Positions 51,835 through 61,503 are shown, counted from the stretch's first letter. The stretch is 64,000 nt of DNA from Nocardia vermiculata NBRC 100427 (GCF_001613265.1 NZ_BDCA01000014.1:62001-126000); one strand, 5' to 3'. Notes: generated by a model not told the origin, from the letters alone. Translations and numbers: made by a program.

Positions 51835-52599
51835 GTGAACGGCAACGGCGTGCGACTGCCCGATCTGGCCGCTTTCGTGCGCACCGCCCGAAAGCGGCCC
51901 ACCGCAGCGGCCCCGACCGGTTCGACCAGGCAGCAGCTGGCTACGGCGGTGCATACCAGCATCGGCTATATCGCCAAGATCGAACAGGGCGAGGCCCTGC
52001 ATCCCAGCCCCGCCGTGGTGGACGCGCTCGGCGCGGCGCTCGCACTCGACGACGACGAACTGAGCCACCTCTACCGGCTCGCCGGACACAGCGCGCCCGC
52101 GCGCGCCGACAATCCGAGATCCGAGTCGGTGCTGCGGCAGACCCTCGACGCGCTCGCACCTCATCCGGCGGCCGTAGTGAACGACCGATTCGACATTCTG
52201 TCGGCCAACGACGCGCTCGAGCCGGCATTTCCCGGCTTGCACAGGGCCGGGAACATGCTGCAGTGGTTGTTCCACGACCCGCACGCCCGGCTGGTTCTCG
52301 AACACTGGGAACACGAGGCGGCAGCAGCCGTGGCCGGGCTGCGGCACTACGCGGCCCGGCCACCCGATCCGCAGCGGCTACGATCGTTGATCGGGCACCT
52401 GGCCGAACACCCCGATTTTCACCGGCTGTGGACTTCCGGACGCATCGAGGTCGCGCGACCGGATCCCCTGGTGCGCCTTCGCAATCCCCGCACCGGCGCC
52501 GTGTACAGCGCACACCTGCAGCAGTTCCGCACGGTCGAAACCAACCGCGCTACCCGGGTTCTCGTCTGTCTACTGACCGATATCGCTGCGGCTCAGTAG
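51835..52599 (+). CDS. XRE-family regulator with MmyB-type ligand domain
   Basis: 254 residues. N-terminal XRE helix-turn-helix (about 3-75, TRQQLATAVHTSIGYIAKIE), then the MmyB-like C-terminal domain (RFDILSANDALEPAFPG, LRNPRTGAVYSAHLQQFRTV), which binds fatty-acid-like ligands in homologues. GGAGGGG upstream supports the GTG at 51835 rather than the ATG at 51799. Its end overlaps the convergent hydrolase gene by 7 bp; in this family the regulator often controls a neighbouring dehydrogenase or hydrolase. Confidence 0.85.
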   Translation: MNGNGVRLPDLAAFVRTARKRPTAAAPTGSTRQQLATAVHTSIGYIAKIEQGEALHPSPAVVDALGAALALDDDELSHLYRLAGHSAPARADNPRSESVLRQTLDALAPHPAAVVNDRFDILSANDALEPAFPGLHRAGNMLQWLFHDPHARLVLEHWEHEAAAAVAGLRHYAARPPDPQRLRSLIGHLAEHPDFHRLWTSGRIEVARPDPLVRLRNPRTGAVYSAHLQQFRTVETNRATRVLVCLLTDIAAAQ

Positions 52600-53381
52600 A
52601 TTTCGTCGAGAAACTGCCGCAGGATCGCATTCACCTCTGGTGCGTGGGTGATGTTGACCGCGTGCGTGGCACCGGCAACGTTGTGCAGGGTTGCCGTACC
52701 GCCCAGCGCCTCGGCCAGCGCGAGCATCTCCTCGTTGCTGAACGCTTGATCGCTCACTCCGCGGATCAGCGTCGCCGGGCAGGTGACGGCGCCGAGCATC
52801 TCGGTGATCGTTTCCCGGTTGATCAGGCAATCCGCAGCGAGACCGAGCCGGGTGCGGTCTCCGTTCACCCACTTGTCGATCCACGGCTGCTGGTCGTCGC
52901 GGGTGCCGCCGATCATCACCGAAGCCATCGTCTTGGCCAGCGGCGCCAGCGGTGTCGTCCCCATCCAGGTCTCCATGATCTCGCGATAGCCGACCTTCTG
53001 CTCGGTGGTGTAGGCCTGTGCCGAGGTGCCTACCAGGATGAGCCCGTCCACCCGCCGCGGCTGTAACAGGCCCATGCGCAGTGCTGTGAAACCACCCTGC
53101 GACATGCCGCCGACGACGGCACGGTCGACACCGAGCGCGTCGAGCACCGACCAGCCGTCGCGGGCCAGATCCCAATAGCTGAACGGTGTCCCGTCGTCCT
53201 CGGTCAGGCCGTGGCCTCGCGCGTCGACCGATACCACGCGGTAGTGCGGGGCGAGCGCGGCCGCTTGCGCCTCGAACATCTGCCGATCCAGGAAGAAGCC
53301 GTGCCCCAGCAGGACGACCGGTCCGGGGCCGCCGGTGTCGCTGTAGTGAACCTTCGCTCCGGCCGAGGTTGTGTACGGCAC
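52593..53381 (-). CDS. Alpha/beta hydrolase
   Basis: 262 residues. Oxyanion motif VVLLGHGFFLDRQMFEAQ, nucleophile elbow GGMSQGG (Ser about 97), acid Asp in a late strand, and catalytic His in GATHAVN near the end. Similar to haloperoxidase/esterase-type enzymes (arylesterase, 3-oxoadipate lactonase). Start at the GTG at 53379-53381 with GAGAGGAAGG upstream. Substrate cannot be judged. Confidence 0.88.
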   Translation of the reverse strand: MPYTTSAGAKVHYSDTGGPGPVVLLGHGFFLDRQMFEAQAAALAPHYRVVSVDARGHGLTEDDGTPFSYWDLARDGWSVLDALGVDRAVVGGMSQGGFTALRMGLLQPRRVDGLILVGTSAQAYTTEQKVGYREIMETWMGTTPLAPLAKTMASVMIGGTRDDQQPWIDKWVNGDRTRLGLAADCLINRETITEMLGAVTCPATLIRGVSDQAFSNEEMLALAEALGGTATLHNVAGATHAVNITHAPEVNAILRQFLDEIY

Positions 53382-53528
53382 GACGAAACGCCTTCCTCTC
53401 GGGTGATCCCCTGCCCAACGTAGCAGTAACACGTTCTAATTCGATCGCCGCCATCGGGCCGCGCGCCCACTGTGGGTGCGGCGGTGGCACAGTCGTGCGC
53501 AGAGGCCCGAGTCAGGAGGAAACACACC

Positions 53529-54143
53529 ATGAGCGGACGCACCCCCAGCCAGTGGGAGGAGATCACCGCCGCCGACCCTTCGCATTCGACGTGGTACGTG
53601 GAGCGGTTCCGGACCATGGCCGCCGAAGGGGCCGATATCGTCGGCGAGGCGCGGCTGGTCGACGCCATGCTGGGTCGCGGCAGCCGAGTGCTCGACGCCG
53701 GCTGCGGTCCGGGACGCGTGGGTGGCTATCTGCATCGCGCCGGGCACACGGTGGTCGGTGTGGACGTCGACCCGGTGTTGATCGCCGCGGCGGAGCAGGA
53801 CCATCCCGGCCCGACCTGGCTGGTCGGCGACCTCGCGGAGCTGGATCTGCCGGGACGCGGGATCGCCGCCGAGTTCGACGCCATCGTCTGCGCCGGGAAT
53901 GTGGTCACCTTCCTCGCCCCCTCCACCCGTACCGCGGTGCTGTCCGGATTCGCCCGGCATCTGGGCCCGGAGGGCCGCGCGGTCGTCGGGTTCGGTGCGG
54001 ATCGCGGTTACGAATTCCCGCAGTTCCTGGCCGATGCCGAACAGGCAGGACTCAGGCTGGAGCTGCGCTTGTCGACGTGGGATCTGCGCCCGTTCACCGA
54101 CGAGTCCGATTTCCTGGTCGCGATCTTCTCGCGCGCGAGTTGA
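53529..54143 (+). CDS. SAM-dependent class I methyltransferase
   Basis: 204 residues. SAM motif I VLDAGCGPGRVGGYL (about 57-71), motif II VVGVDVDPVLI (about 77-87), and a later IVCAGNVVTFL motif. Methyltransferase_25-type small-molecule enzyme; substrate unknown. AGGAGG 9 nt upstream of the ATG. Same direction as the unknown gene at 54241. Confidence 0.9.
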   Translation: MSGRTPSQWEEITAADPSHSTWYVERFRTMAAEGADIVGEARLVDAMLGRGSRVLDAGCGPGRVGGYLHRAGHTVVGVDVDPVLIAAAEQDHPGPTWLVGDLAELDLPGRGIAAEFDAIVCAGNVVTFLAPSTRTAVLSGFARHLGPEGRAVVGFGADRGYEFPQFLADAEQAGLRLELRLSTWDLRPFTDESDFLVAIFSRAS

Positions 54144-54240
54144 CGGATCAGCCGGGCAGGCACCGGTAGAGTCCGGTTCGGAGCGTTCCGGTTCGGCCCC
54201 TGCACGACGTCGATGCCATTGCCCGCGCTGAGGAGTTCAT

Positions 54241-54702
54241 ATGACCTACACCGTCGACTTCGACACCGTCTCGACCGAAGGTCTGCAATCGTCGCCGGTG
54301 GCGCCCGCGCTGGCGGGTCTGCGCGCCAACGAGGCGCGCTACTTCCGCAACAAGTACAACCACACCTTCACCGTGGAGGCCGCCGCGGACGCCGCGCCGA
54401 CACTCGAGCGGGTCGGCCGGATCCTCGAGCGCGAACGGGACATCGTCATCTCGGCCCGTCCGCTCGAGGCAACGTCGTTCCAGGTGGACGGCCTCCGCTT
54501 CGACTACGTCTTCTACGAGGACGGCTTGGCGATCAACGTCATGTACTCGATCGAGGACGGCGGCAAACGAGCGGTCGGCTTCAAGCTGTCGGACGGGATG
54601 GAGATCCCGGACGAGCTGTCCGCATTCAAGTTCGCCCGGCAGAAGTCGAAGCTGGCGGGCACCATCCGCGGCTCCTACTTCGTCATCAAGAACCAGTACT
54701 GA
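54241..54702 (+). CDS. Conserved-looking protein of unknown function
   Basis: 153 residues, soluble, no motif that I recognise. The middle has LRANEARYFRNKYNHTF and FDYVFYEDGLAINVMYSIED, and the tail ends GSYFVIKNQY. Good ribosome site (GAGGAG) and codon use like its neighbours. Lies between a methyltransferase and a PIG-L deacetylase, all plus strand, about 100 bp apart. Function not assigned. Confidence 0.6.
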   Translation: MTYTVDFDTVSTEGLQSSPVAPALAGLRANEARYFRNKYNHTFTVEAAADAAPTLERVGRILERERDIVISARPLEATSFQVDGLRFDYVFYEDGLAINVMYSIEDGGKRAVGFKLSDGMEIPDELSAFKFARQKSKLAGTIRGSYFVIKNQY

Positions 54703-54807
54703 GGCTCGCCCCCGGATTCTGCCGGCAGCGGAATCACTGGCCACGGTGTCGGTGTTGCTTCGTAGAGTGAGAGCACCGTATCGCCGAGCACAGACAGACG
54801 GGGACCG

Positions 54808-55617
54808 ATGACCGACCAACTGACCATCATGGCCGTACACGCCCATCCCGACGACGAAGTCATCAGTACCGGAGGGGTTTTCGCACGGTACGCCGGGGAG
54901 GGCATCCGGACGGTCCTGGTGACCTGCACGGGCGGCGAGCAGGGCGACGCCCCCGGCGGCATCAAACCCGGGCAATCGGGGCATGATCCGAATGCGGTAC
55001 GCGCGCAACGACTCTCCGAATTGCAGGAGTCGGCGGCGCTGCTGGGAATCGAGCACGTCGAGCTGCTCGGCTATCGCGATTCGGGGATGGACGGCTGGGA
55101 CGGCAACAAGGACCCCGAGGCGTTCTGGAACATCCCCGTCGAACAGTCGGCCACCCGGCTCGCCGATCTGATGCGGCACTATCGCCCCCAGGTGGTCCTG
55201 ACCTACGACGAGAACGGCAATTACGGGCATCCCGACCATATTCAGGCCAATCGCATCGCACTGGCGGCGACGGCGGCCACCGAGATACCGGACAAGCTGT
55301 ACTACACCGCCATCCCCCGCGAGAGCTCACTCGAGATGTTCGAGGCCTTGAAGGCGAGAGGCCTGGTCGATTTCGAACCACCGGAGGACTTCGGTACCCC
55401 GGCCGACCGGATCACCGCGGTCGTCGATGTCGCGGCCTACACACAACGCAAGATCAAAGCACTGGCGGCCCACGGCAGCCAGGGCGACAGCGTGCCGTTT
55501 CTGCGGATGCCGGCGGATGTACAACAGATGATCTTCTCTACCGAAACCTTCGTCCGGCACTTCGACCGCACCGACGCACCCGCCCACGAGACCGACCTGT
55601 TCACCGGCCTCCGCTGA
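54808..55617 (+). CDS. PIG-L/LmbE-family deacetylase (MshB/Mca-like)
   Basis: 269 residues. Zinc-binding HAHPDDE (about 11-17) and the second motif NYGHPDHIQANR (about 137-148) are intact. The family includes MshB and Mca, amidohydrolases of mycothiol biosynthesis and detoxification. Sequence resembles this group in length but a specific assignment is not made; the chromosomal mshB sits elsewhere in most genomes. Confidence 0.9.
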   Translation: MTDQLTIMAVHAHPDDEVISTGGVFARYAGEGIRTVLVTCTGGEQGDAPGGIKPGQSGHDPNAVRAQRLSELQESAALLGIEHVELLGYRDSGMDGWDGNKDPEAFWNIPVEQSATRLADLMRHYRPQVVLTYDENGNYGHPDHIQANRIALAATAATEIPDKLYYTAIPRESSLEMFEALKARGLVDFEPPEDFGTPADRITAVVDVAAYTQRKIKALAAHGSQGDSVPFLRMPADVQQMIFSTETFVRHFDRTDAPAHETDLFTGLR

Positions 55618-55665
55618 CCAGCGGTGCCACCTGCACTGCTCACTCCCCGTTCTACGGGGCGGGCC

Positions 55666-55929
55666 TCACGAAGATCGCTTGCGTAGCACCCAGATCATCG
55701 CCACGACCGCGACCAAGACGAGGCCGAAGGCAGGGAGTGGCACCTGCTTGGCCACCTGAGTGGCCCGGTCGGCATTGTCCTGCGCCGCGTGCGTGCCGCG
55801 ACGGAGCCGGTCGCGAGTGCGGGCGGGCACGTCGAGCTTGTGACTCAGCGCCTCGATGGTCCTGCCCAGCTCGGCGCGCGTGAGGTCACGGTCGTAGCGC
55901 AGCGCCTCGGGATCGGTGGGAATGTTCAT
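55666..55929 (-). CDS. DUF3618 small membrane protein
   Basis: 87 residues. The DUF3618 motif lies at the start (YDRDLTRAELGRTIEALSHKLD), then one membrane helix (about 61-82) with a basic RKRSS end. Often accompanies a phage-holin-like small protein and DUF4235 genes in actinobacterial envelope stress clusters. Overlaps the next gene by ATGA. Confidence 0.88.
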   Translation of the reverse strand: MNIPTDPEALRYDRDLTRAELGRTIEALSHKLDVPARTRDRLRRGTHAAQDNADRATQVAKQVPLPAFGLVLVAVVAMIWVLRKRSS

Positions 55930-56339
55930 CGTCGGCTCCTGTTCTTGATCACGGCCATGTCCTGGCGCAGGCTCGCCGCCGCCTGCTCCGGTATCGGCGG
56001 CGTCGCCCGGCGGATACTCATCCACCCCAGCAGCCCCACCAGCGCGGCAATCAGCACCAGCCCACCCACCACGACAAGGGCCGCCGCCCACACCGGCAGG
56101 ACCTGCGCCAGCGCCGCGATCGCCGCCGCGACCAGCGCACCCGCCGCCAGCAGCGCCAGCACCGCGGCCACCGCTACCAGCCCGGCGCCCGCACCGAGGC
56201 GCTTGGCCTTGCCCTGTGCCTCCGCGGCCGCCAGTTTCGCTTCCTCCCGCACGAGCCGGCTCAACTGCTCGGCAGTGGTACCCACCAATTCGGCCACCGA
56301 CGCGGTATCCGCCGACCGGCCGTCGATCGTGTGCGACAT
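55926..56339 (-). CDS. Phage holin superfamily III / Actinobacterial holin-X-like membrane protein
   Basis: 137 residues, Ala-rich with two membrane helices (about 50-75 and 80-105). N-terminal VAELVGTTAEQLSRLVREEAKL is the typical amphipathic segment. Well placed GGAGG before the ATG. The ATGA overlap with the DUF3618 gene indicates a two-gene unit. Function: membrane or envelope stress protein of uncertain role; no phage genes are nearby. Confidence 0.85.
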   Translation of the reverse strand: MSHTIDGRSADTASVAELVGTTAEQLSRLVREEAKLAAAEAQGKAKRLGAGAGLVAVAAVLALLAAGALVAAAIAALAQVLPVWAAALVVVGGLVLIAALVGLLGWMSIRRATPPIPEQAAASLRQDMAVIKNRSRR

Positions 56340-56544
56340 TCCGATCACCTCCTGTGAGCGCCGATCGTGTCGGCGGCCCGCGTACCTGCGCAGAACCGCC
56401 GAAAACCGGTCACCCTCGCAATACCCGCGATTGCCCCGCTGATACCTCCGTGGACGGCCGCTGCCACGGCCGATAAGCGTGGACTGTTGTCCAGACTTAT
56501 GTCTACAATACGGCGAACGCTCCGATCGACACTCCGAGGCCGTG

Positions 56545-57648
56545 ATGACATCATCGGATCCGAACGCCGGAATGCTCACCGAGCTCGGGTATTACACGTT
56601 GTCGCGCCACCCCGTCCGGCCGGCGGATCTCGTTGCCGAGGCGCGCGAGGCCGAACGGATCGGGCTGGGTGCCGCATTCGTCTCCGAACGGTTCAACGTC
56701 AAGGATGCGGCGGTGTTGTCGGGCGCTCTCGCCGCGGCCGCACCGCGGCTGGGCATCGCTACCGCGGCCACCAATCACCACACGCGTCATCCGTTGGTGA
56801 CAGCCACCATGGGTGCGACCCTCGCCGAGCTCAGCGGGGGCCGGTTCACGCTCGGGCTGGGGCGCGGGATCACCGCGCAATGGCAGATACTCGGCCTGCC
56901 CACGGTGACCGGTGCGCACCTCACCGAATTCATCGATGTGCTGCGCCGGCTGTGGGGCGGGGAAACGATCATCGGGCACGACGGCGACATCGGGTCGTAT
57001 CCGATCCTGCATCTCGGCGTGGAATTGACCTGTCCCCCACCGGTTCTGGTGGCGACGATGGGCGCTCGCACCCTCGAACTCGCCGGACGGCACTGCGATG
57101 CGGTGGTGCTGCACACCTTCCTCGGCGACGAGGCCACCGCAGCCGCTGTCGACACCGTGCGCACGGCAGCCGAACGGGCCGGGCGCGATCCGGCGGCCGT
57201 GCGGATCTGGTCGGTGCTGGCCACAGTCGATGAACGGCACTCCGAAGCAGAACAGTTGCGTCGCCTCTACGGGCGGCTGGCGACCTATTTGCAGGGCTAT
57301 CCGGATGCGCTGCTGAACGCCAACGGCTGGCACCGCAAGGATCTGGACCGGGTGCGGGCCGGTACGGCGTTCACCTCGGCCCGCGGAGCCATCGACGCCA
57401 CCGCCACGACCGCCGAACTGCGCGAGCTGTCCAGCCTGATTCCCGAGGCGTGGGTCCGCGATTGCGCCACCGGCTCCGCGGCGGACTGCGCCACTGCGGT
57501 GGCCCGGCAATTCACGCTCGGCGTCGACTCGGTCATCCTGCACGGCGCCACCCCGGCGGAACTCGCCCCCACCCTCGCCGCCTACCGGCGCATCCGCCCT
57601 CGACTCCCCGATCTGCCCGTCAACCCGGGAAGCGCTGCACCCCAATAG
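56545..57648 (+). CDS. F420-dependent LLM-class oxidoreductase
   Basis: 367 residues. LLM barrel: TELGYYTLSRHPVRPADL near the start, ISERFN-type SERFNVKDAAVLSG, GATLAELSGGRFTLGLGRGI (about 90-109), TGAHLTEFIDVLRRLWGGE, and PPPVLVATMGARTLELAG. Resembles the F420-dependent MSMEG_2249 subfamily. An apparent TACAAT -10 lies at 56506-56511. The start could be GTG 56542 or ATG 56545. Confidence 0.9.
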   Translation: MTSSDPNAGMLTELGYYTLSRHPVRPADLVAEAREAERIGLGAAFVSERFNVKDAAVLSGALAAAAPRLGIATAATNHHTRHPLVTATMGATLAELSGGRFTLGLGRGITAQWQILGLPTVTGAHLTEFIDVLRRLWGGETIIGHDGDIGSYPILHLGVELTCPPPVLVATMGARTLELAGRHCDAVVLHTFLGDEATAAAVDTVRTAAERAGRDPAAVRIWSVLATVDERHSEAEQLRRLYGRLATYLQGYPDALLNANGWHRKDLDRVRAGTAFTSARGAIDATATTAELRELSSLIPEAWVRDCATGSAADCATAVARQFTLGVDSVILHGATPAELAPTLAAYRRIRPRLPDLPVNPGSAAPQ

Positions 57649-57679
57649 TTTTTACCTGCACCACCCCGGGCGGTCCGGT

Positions 57680-58606
57680 CTAGAAGATCGCGACCGGCGC
57701 AACCGGGGTACCCGTCGCACCCACGAACGGCTCCGGCATCGCCGACAGCAGGAATTCGGAGCGCCCCTCGGCAGCACACCGCGTCGACAACTCCTCGAGG
57801 TTCCAGTTCTGCCCTTGCAGCATGCCCATCTCGACCAGATGCAACGCGTGGACCACCAGCCACAGGTTCTCCACCTCGGGTGGGCAGATCTCGAACGGGA
57901 GCGTATCGGTCGCGACCGCGGCGACATCGCGAGCGTGGAACCATTCGGGGCAACGCATCGACAGTCCCGGCGAGGGCGCGCCGTATCCGTCCCGATCACC
58001 GGCCAGATACAGGCTCATCTGCCCGGTCCGCACGAGCACCACGTCCCCGGCTCGCACCCGCACCCCGGCCAGTTCCTCGGCGGCGTCGAGATCTTCCGGC
58101 GTGACGGCATGGTCACCGGCCAGCCGGGCCACCCCGTGCGCCCGCGCGACGTCGAGCAGCACGCCCCGCGAAACGATGTGGGGCACCGTCTCGATCCCGC
58201 TGAATTTCGCACCGCGATGTGCGGTGATCGATTCGGCGGGCCGGCCGTTGTAGATGTGCCCGCTGTGCGAGACGTGACCGAGCCCGTCCCAGTGCGTGCC
58301 CGCCTGCAGACCCATCGTCACCGAATCGTCGCTGGTCGCCGCGAATCCGGGACCGAACAGTTCCCAGTTCACCGCGACCATCGTGTGCAGTGGATTCACC
58401 CGGCCGGGTACCAGGCCGGTCTGCACCCCACGCTGCTGCAGCGGCAGCGCCAGTGCGACCCGCTGACCGGTGCGCACCGTCGCCACCGCCTCCCGCACCA
58501 CCTCGTCGGTGATGAGGTTGAGCGTCCCGATCTCGTCCTCGGCGCCCCAGCGTCCCCAGTTGTTCACGCGCGCAGCGATGTCGCGGAAAGCTGTCAGATC
58601 AGGCAT
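57680..58606 (-). CDS. Cyclase-family protein (kynurenine formamidase-like)
   Basis: 308 residues. The cyclase signature is GLQAGTHWDGLGHVSH, with metal ligands H-x-D-x-x-x-H (about 120-128). Members hydrolyse amide or lactone-type bonds, e.g. N-formylkynurenine, or isatin. Neighbouring carboxylase and LLM genes may form a degradation group. ATG at 58604-58606. Confidence 0.88.
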   Translation of the reverse strand: MPDLTAFRDIAARVNNWGRWGAEDEIGTLNLITDEVVREAVATVRTGQRVALALPLQQRGVQTGLVPGRVNPLHTMVAVNWELFGPGFAATSDDSVTMGLQAGTHWDGLGHVSHSGHIYNGRPAESITAHRGAKFSGIETVPHIVSRGVLLDVARAHGVARLAGDHAVTPEDLDAAEELAGVRVRAGDVVLVRTGQMSLYLAGDRDGYGAPSPGLSMRCPEWFHARDVAAVATDTLPFEICPPEVENLWLVVHALHLVEMGMLQGQNWNLEELSTRCAAEGRSEFLLSAMPEPFVGATGTPVAPVAIF

Positions 58607-58705
58607 ACCGGTGCAAGTTACCGATCCCGATGGTGCTTGCCAATCCCTGCTCCCACCGACCGGACTGCACAACACGTCCGGAGCACCGGCCGGTCCGCAC
58701 CGCAC

Positions 58706-60202
58706 TCAGGGCACTATCGCGGTGCGCGCGACCGGCTGCGCGGGAAGCTGCCGGGCGGACAGCCCGCGCCGCAATGCCCCCAGCAGCGCGTCACGTGTCT
58801 CCTCCGGGCCGATGAGCTCGTCGAAGCCCATCCGTTCCGCCCAGTCGTAGGAGGCCTGCAGTTCCAGCTCCCGCAGCGATTCGGCGACGTCGCGCCCGGC
58901 ATGGGAGGCATCGCTCAGCGCCGCGGCGCTCATCGCCCCCATCGTCGCTCCCGGATAGGCGAAAGTCCCCGATTGACCGTCGAAGCTCAACAGCGACATC
59001 ACCATCGACCCGAATCCGTAGGCCTTGCGCAGGGTCAGATGTAGTTTCACCGTCGTCGCCGTGGTCTGGGCGACGAACATGCGGGCCCCGCTGCGCAGCA
59101 CCGCATCCCGCTCGGACGCACTGCCCGGAAGCATCCCCGGATTGTCTGCCAGGAACACGATCGGGAGGTGGAACGAATCGGCGACGGTGATGAAATGCGC
59201 TGCCTTGTCCGCGGCGTCGGCATCGATGGAGCCGGCCAGCACCTGCGGCTGATTGGCGACCACGGCCACCGGGTGTCCCCCGAGACGGGCCAGTGCGCAG
59301 ATGATCGCCTGCCCGAACCCGGGCTGCACCTCGAACCAGTCGGGACTGTCGAAAACGACGTCCAGCACCGCACGCATATCGTAGGTACGCCGGTTGTCCC
59401 GGGACACGATCGCCGTCAACTCCGGGGTGCGCCGCGCATCGGCGGACGAATCCGTTTCCAGCGCAGCGGGATAGGACCACGCACTGGAGGGCAGATACGA
59501 CAGGTAGCGCCGGATCTCGTCGAGGGCGGCTTCGTCGGTGTCGGCGAGATTGTGGATCAGCCCGCTGGGCAGCGCGACGTCCGGCCCGCCGAGGTCCTCC
59601 TTCGAAACATCCTCTCCGGTGGACGCTTTCACCACCGGGGGTCCGGCAGTGAAGATCGCGCCCCGGCGGCTCATGATCGCGAAGTCCGAGACCGGGGCGA
59701 TCAGCGCACCGTGGCCGGCCGAGGGCCCCAGTACGGCGGTCACCATCGGCACCTTCCCCGAACACCGGGCCTGGGCCAGCAGGTCCGTGGGATTGCGGCC
59801 GGAATGCTTGCCGGACGGCCGGTAGCCTGCCCCCTCCAGCAGCATCACCAGCGGCACCCGGTTGCGCAGCGCTAGTTCGGCCAGGCGGTAGCGCTTGGAA
59901 TTGCTGCCCGGCGCGATGCTGCCGGCCAGGGTGGTGAAGTCCTCGGCGCCCACCAGCACCGGTGCCCCGTCGATCGTTCCCGCCCCGGTGACGATGGCGT
60001 CGGCGGCGATCTCGCCACCGACCAGGGTGCCGAATTCCTGAAAAGACCCCGGATCGAGCAGGCGCGTGATTCGCTCGCGGGCATCGAGTCCGCCTGCGTC
60101 GCGGTGCGCCGCGACCCGCTGCGGGCCTCCCATCGCCCGCGCCCGCGCCCGCCGACGCTCGAGATCGCGCAGCGTGTCGTCCCAGGAGTCCGCATCGCCC
60201 AT
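58706..60202 (-). CDS. Acyl-CoA carboxylase beta subunit (carboxyltransferase)
   Basis: 498 residues, slightly shorter than most AccD proteins. Two crotonase-like halves; N-terminal ARERITRLLDPGSFQEFGTL and SNSKRYRLAELALRNRVPLV; C-terminal FGQAIICALARLGGHPVAVVANQP and LADNPGMLPGSASERDAVL. Transfers carboxyl from biotin to an acyl-CoA. No alpha subunit (biotin carboxylase/BCCP) or epsilon subunit is adjacent, so the partner lies elsewhere. The start at ATG 60202 is supported by the preceding purine-rich GGATGGACCC; a longer frame exists but is less likely. Confidence 0.88.
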   Translation of the reverse strand: MGDADSWDDTLRDLERRRARARAMGGPQRVAAHRDAGGLDARERITRLLDPGSFQEFGTLVGGEIAADAIVTGAGTIDGAPVLVGAEDFTTLAGSIAPGSNSKRYRLAELALRNRVPLVMLLEGAGYRPSGKHSGRNPTDLLAQARCSGKVPMVTAVLGPSAGHGALIAPVSDFAIMSRRGAIFTAGPPVVKASTGEDVSKEDLGGPDVALPSGLIHNLADTDEAALDEIRRYLSYLPSSAWSYPAALETDSSADARRTPELTAIVSRDNRRTYDMRAVLDVVFDSPDWFEVQPGFGQAIICALARLGGHPVAVVANQPQVLAGSIDADAADKAAHFITVADSFHLPIVFLADNPGMLPGSASERDAVLRSGARMFVAQTTATTVKLHLTLRKAYGFGSMVMSLLSFDGQSGTFAYPGATMGAMSAAALSDASHAGRDVAESLRELELQASYDWAERMGFDELIGPEETRDALLGALRRGLSARQLPAQPVARTAIVP

Positions 60203-60363
60203 GGGTCCATCCTGCGCGGTAGGCCGGGCGGCGGCTCGCTCGGCTTCCACTGGTCGGCAAATACGCTGGTACCGCCCGGGACTCGGAGCGATCCACGGCT
60301 GCGACGCCCCTCACGACCGGCACGCCGGACGACAATGCGGGCCCGGTGTGCAAAGGTGATCGC

Positions 60364-60831
60364 ATGAGTGAGGAACGGTTCGAAGTCCGGCGCCAGATCG
60401 CGGCTTCACCGGCAGATATTTTCGCAGTGCTGTGCTCGCCCGCCGGGCACGTCACCATCGACAGCTCGGGGATGCTGCAGTCCGCCGACGGCGAGTCGGT
60501 CGGCGCTGTCGGCGACCAGTTCGTGGTGCATATGGACCGCGAATCTCTCAACGACTTCCCGATGGGCAAATACGACGTCACGGTGATCATCACCGCATAC
60601 GAGCCGAATACGCACATCGAATGGACGATCTCGGGCACCGTTCAGCCGCCGCTGGGCCACCACTACGGCTACCGTCTGGAACCCAGCGAGGTCGGCACTC
60701 TGGTGACGTCGTATTACGACTGGAGCCACATCGCGCCCGCATACCGCGAGGCGGGCATCTTCCCGATCATTCCGGAGTCGGGCCTGCGCGCCACCCTCGG
60801 CATCCTCGCCCGGACCACCGAGCACCGGTAG
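60364..60831 (+). CDS. SRPBCC (START/Bet v1-like) family protein
   Basis: 155 residues. N-terminal FEVRRQIAASPADIFAVLCS and the C-terminal helix with GILARTTEH are typical of polyketide-cyclase/dehydrase-like ligand-binding folds. Binds a hydrophobic ligand; role unknown. No membrane segment. ATG at 60364 with a weak upstream site (AAAGGTG). Confidence 0.82.
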   Translation: MSEERFEVRRQIAASPADIFAVLCSPAGHVTIDSSGMLQSADGESVGAVGDQFVVHMDRESLNDFPMGKYDVTVIITAYEPNTHIEWTISGTVQPPLGHHYGYRLEPSEVGTLVTSYYDWSHIAPAYREAGIFPIIPESGLRATLGILARTTEHR

Positions 60832-60934
60832 CGGAGGCGCGGGGCACGGGCCCTCGATTCGTCGTGAGGCTCCGAATCGCCTACCGTCGGAGGAAAGATT
60901 CCCGATCGACGTGGTGTGCGGAAGGAGTCCGACG

Positions 60935-61438
60935 GTGAGGACCAGGCGAGCGATGGTGATCGCGGCCGCCACGATGCCGGCAATGTTCGCGGTGCCGGCG
61001 ATCGGTTCCGCGCAGCCACCGGTCTGTGCGGCCGAGATGTTGAATGCGACCACCCAGCAGGACGAAGCGCCCACACCCGACGGGCAGAACACGCTGCGCA
61101 TCGTGCTCACCAATACGTCCCCGAGCAGCTGCCTGGTGCAGGGGTATCCGGGCGTCGACCTGGCGGGGCCGGACGATCCGACCTTCGGGCCCACCTATTC
61201 GCTGCCCCGTCAGGACGCGGGTTTCGCCCCCGTGGAGGTGGCTCCGGGCGCCGCGGTGAGCAGCGAACTCACCTACTTGGCGGACGGTCCGGACGGGTGG
61301 ACACCGAGCACCATCGTGGTGACCCCGCCCGATACCACCACCCAGGTGCAGGTGCCCTGGCCGCAGGCCGGCAGCGTCGCGCGCCAGGACGGCGCCACCC
61401 ACCCGGGTACCTATATCGGCCCTTTGCGACCCGCCTGA
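60935..61438 (+). CDS. Secreted DUF4232 protein
   Basis: 167 residues. Signal peptide (MRTRRAMVIAAATMPAMFAV, cleavage probably after SAQ near residue 28). Mature domain is DUF4232-like: LRIVLTNTSPSSCLVQGYPG, then beta-rich with a conserved Cys pair forming a disulfide. Exported by Sec; surface function unknown. GTG start at 60935 preceded by AAGGAG 8 nt upstream. Confidence 0.87.
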   Translation: MRTRRAMVIAAATMPAMFAVPAIGSAQPPVCAAEMLNATTQQDEAPTPDGQNTLRIVLTNTSPSSCLVQGYPGVDLAGPDDPTFGPTYSLPRQDAGFAPVEVAPGAAVSSELTYLADGPDGWTPSTIVVTPPDTTTQVQVPWPQAGSVARQDGATHPGTYIGPLRPA

Positions 61439-61490
61439 TCCAGGTCGAAAGTACCTAACGACGACAGATTCCCCGGTACCCGCAACTCCA

Positions 61491-61496
61491 TAACTT
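61491..61496 (+). promoter_or_regulatory. Putative -10 element (TAACTT) of leaderless hydrolase
   Basis: Ends 7 nt before the ATG at 61504 and there is no ribosome site. Confidence 0.3.
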
Positions 61497-61503
61497 TGTG
61501 GTC

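Noticed and set aside
55926..56339. Phage holin as evidence of a prophage
   Set aside because: Small actinobacterial holin-like envelope proteins are common outside phages and no other phage gene is near.
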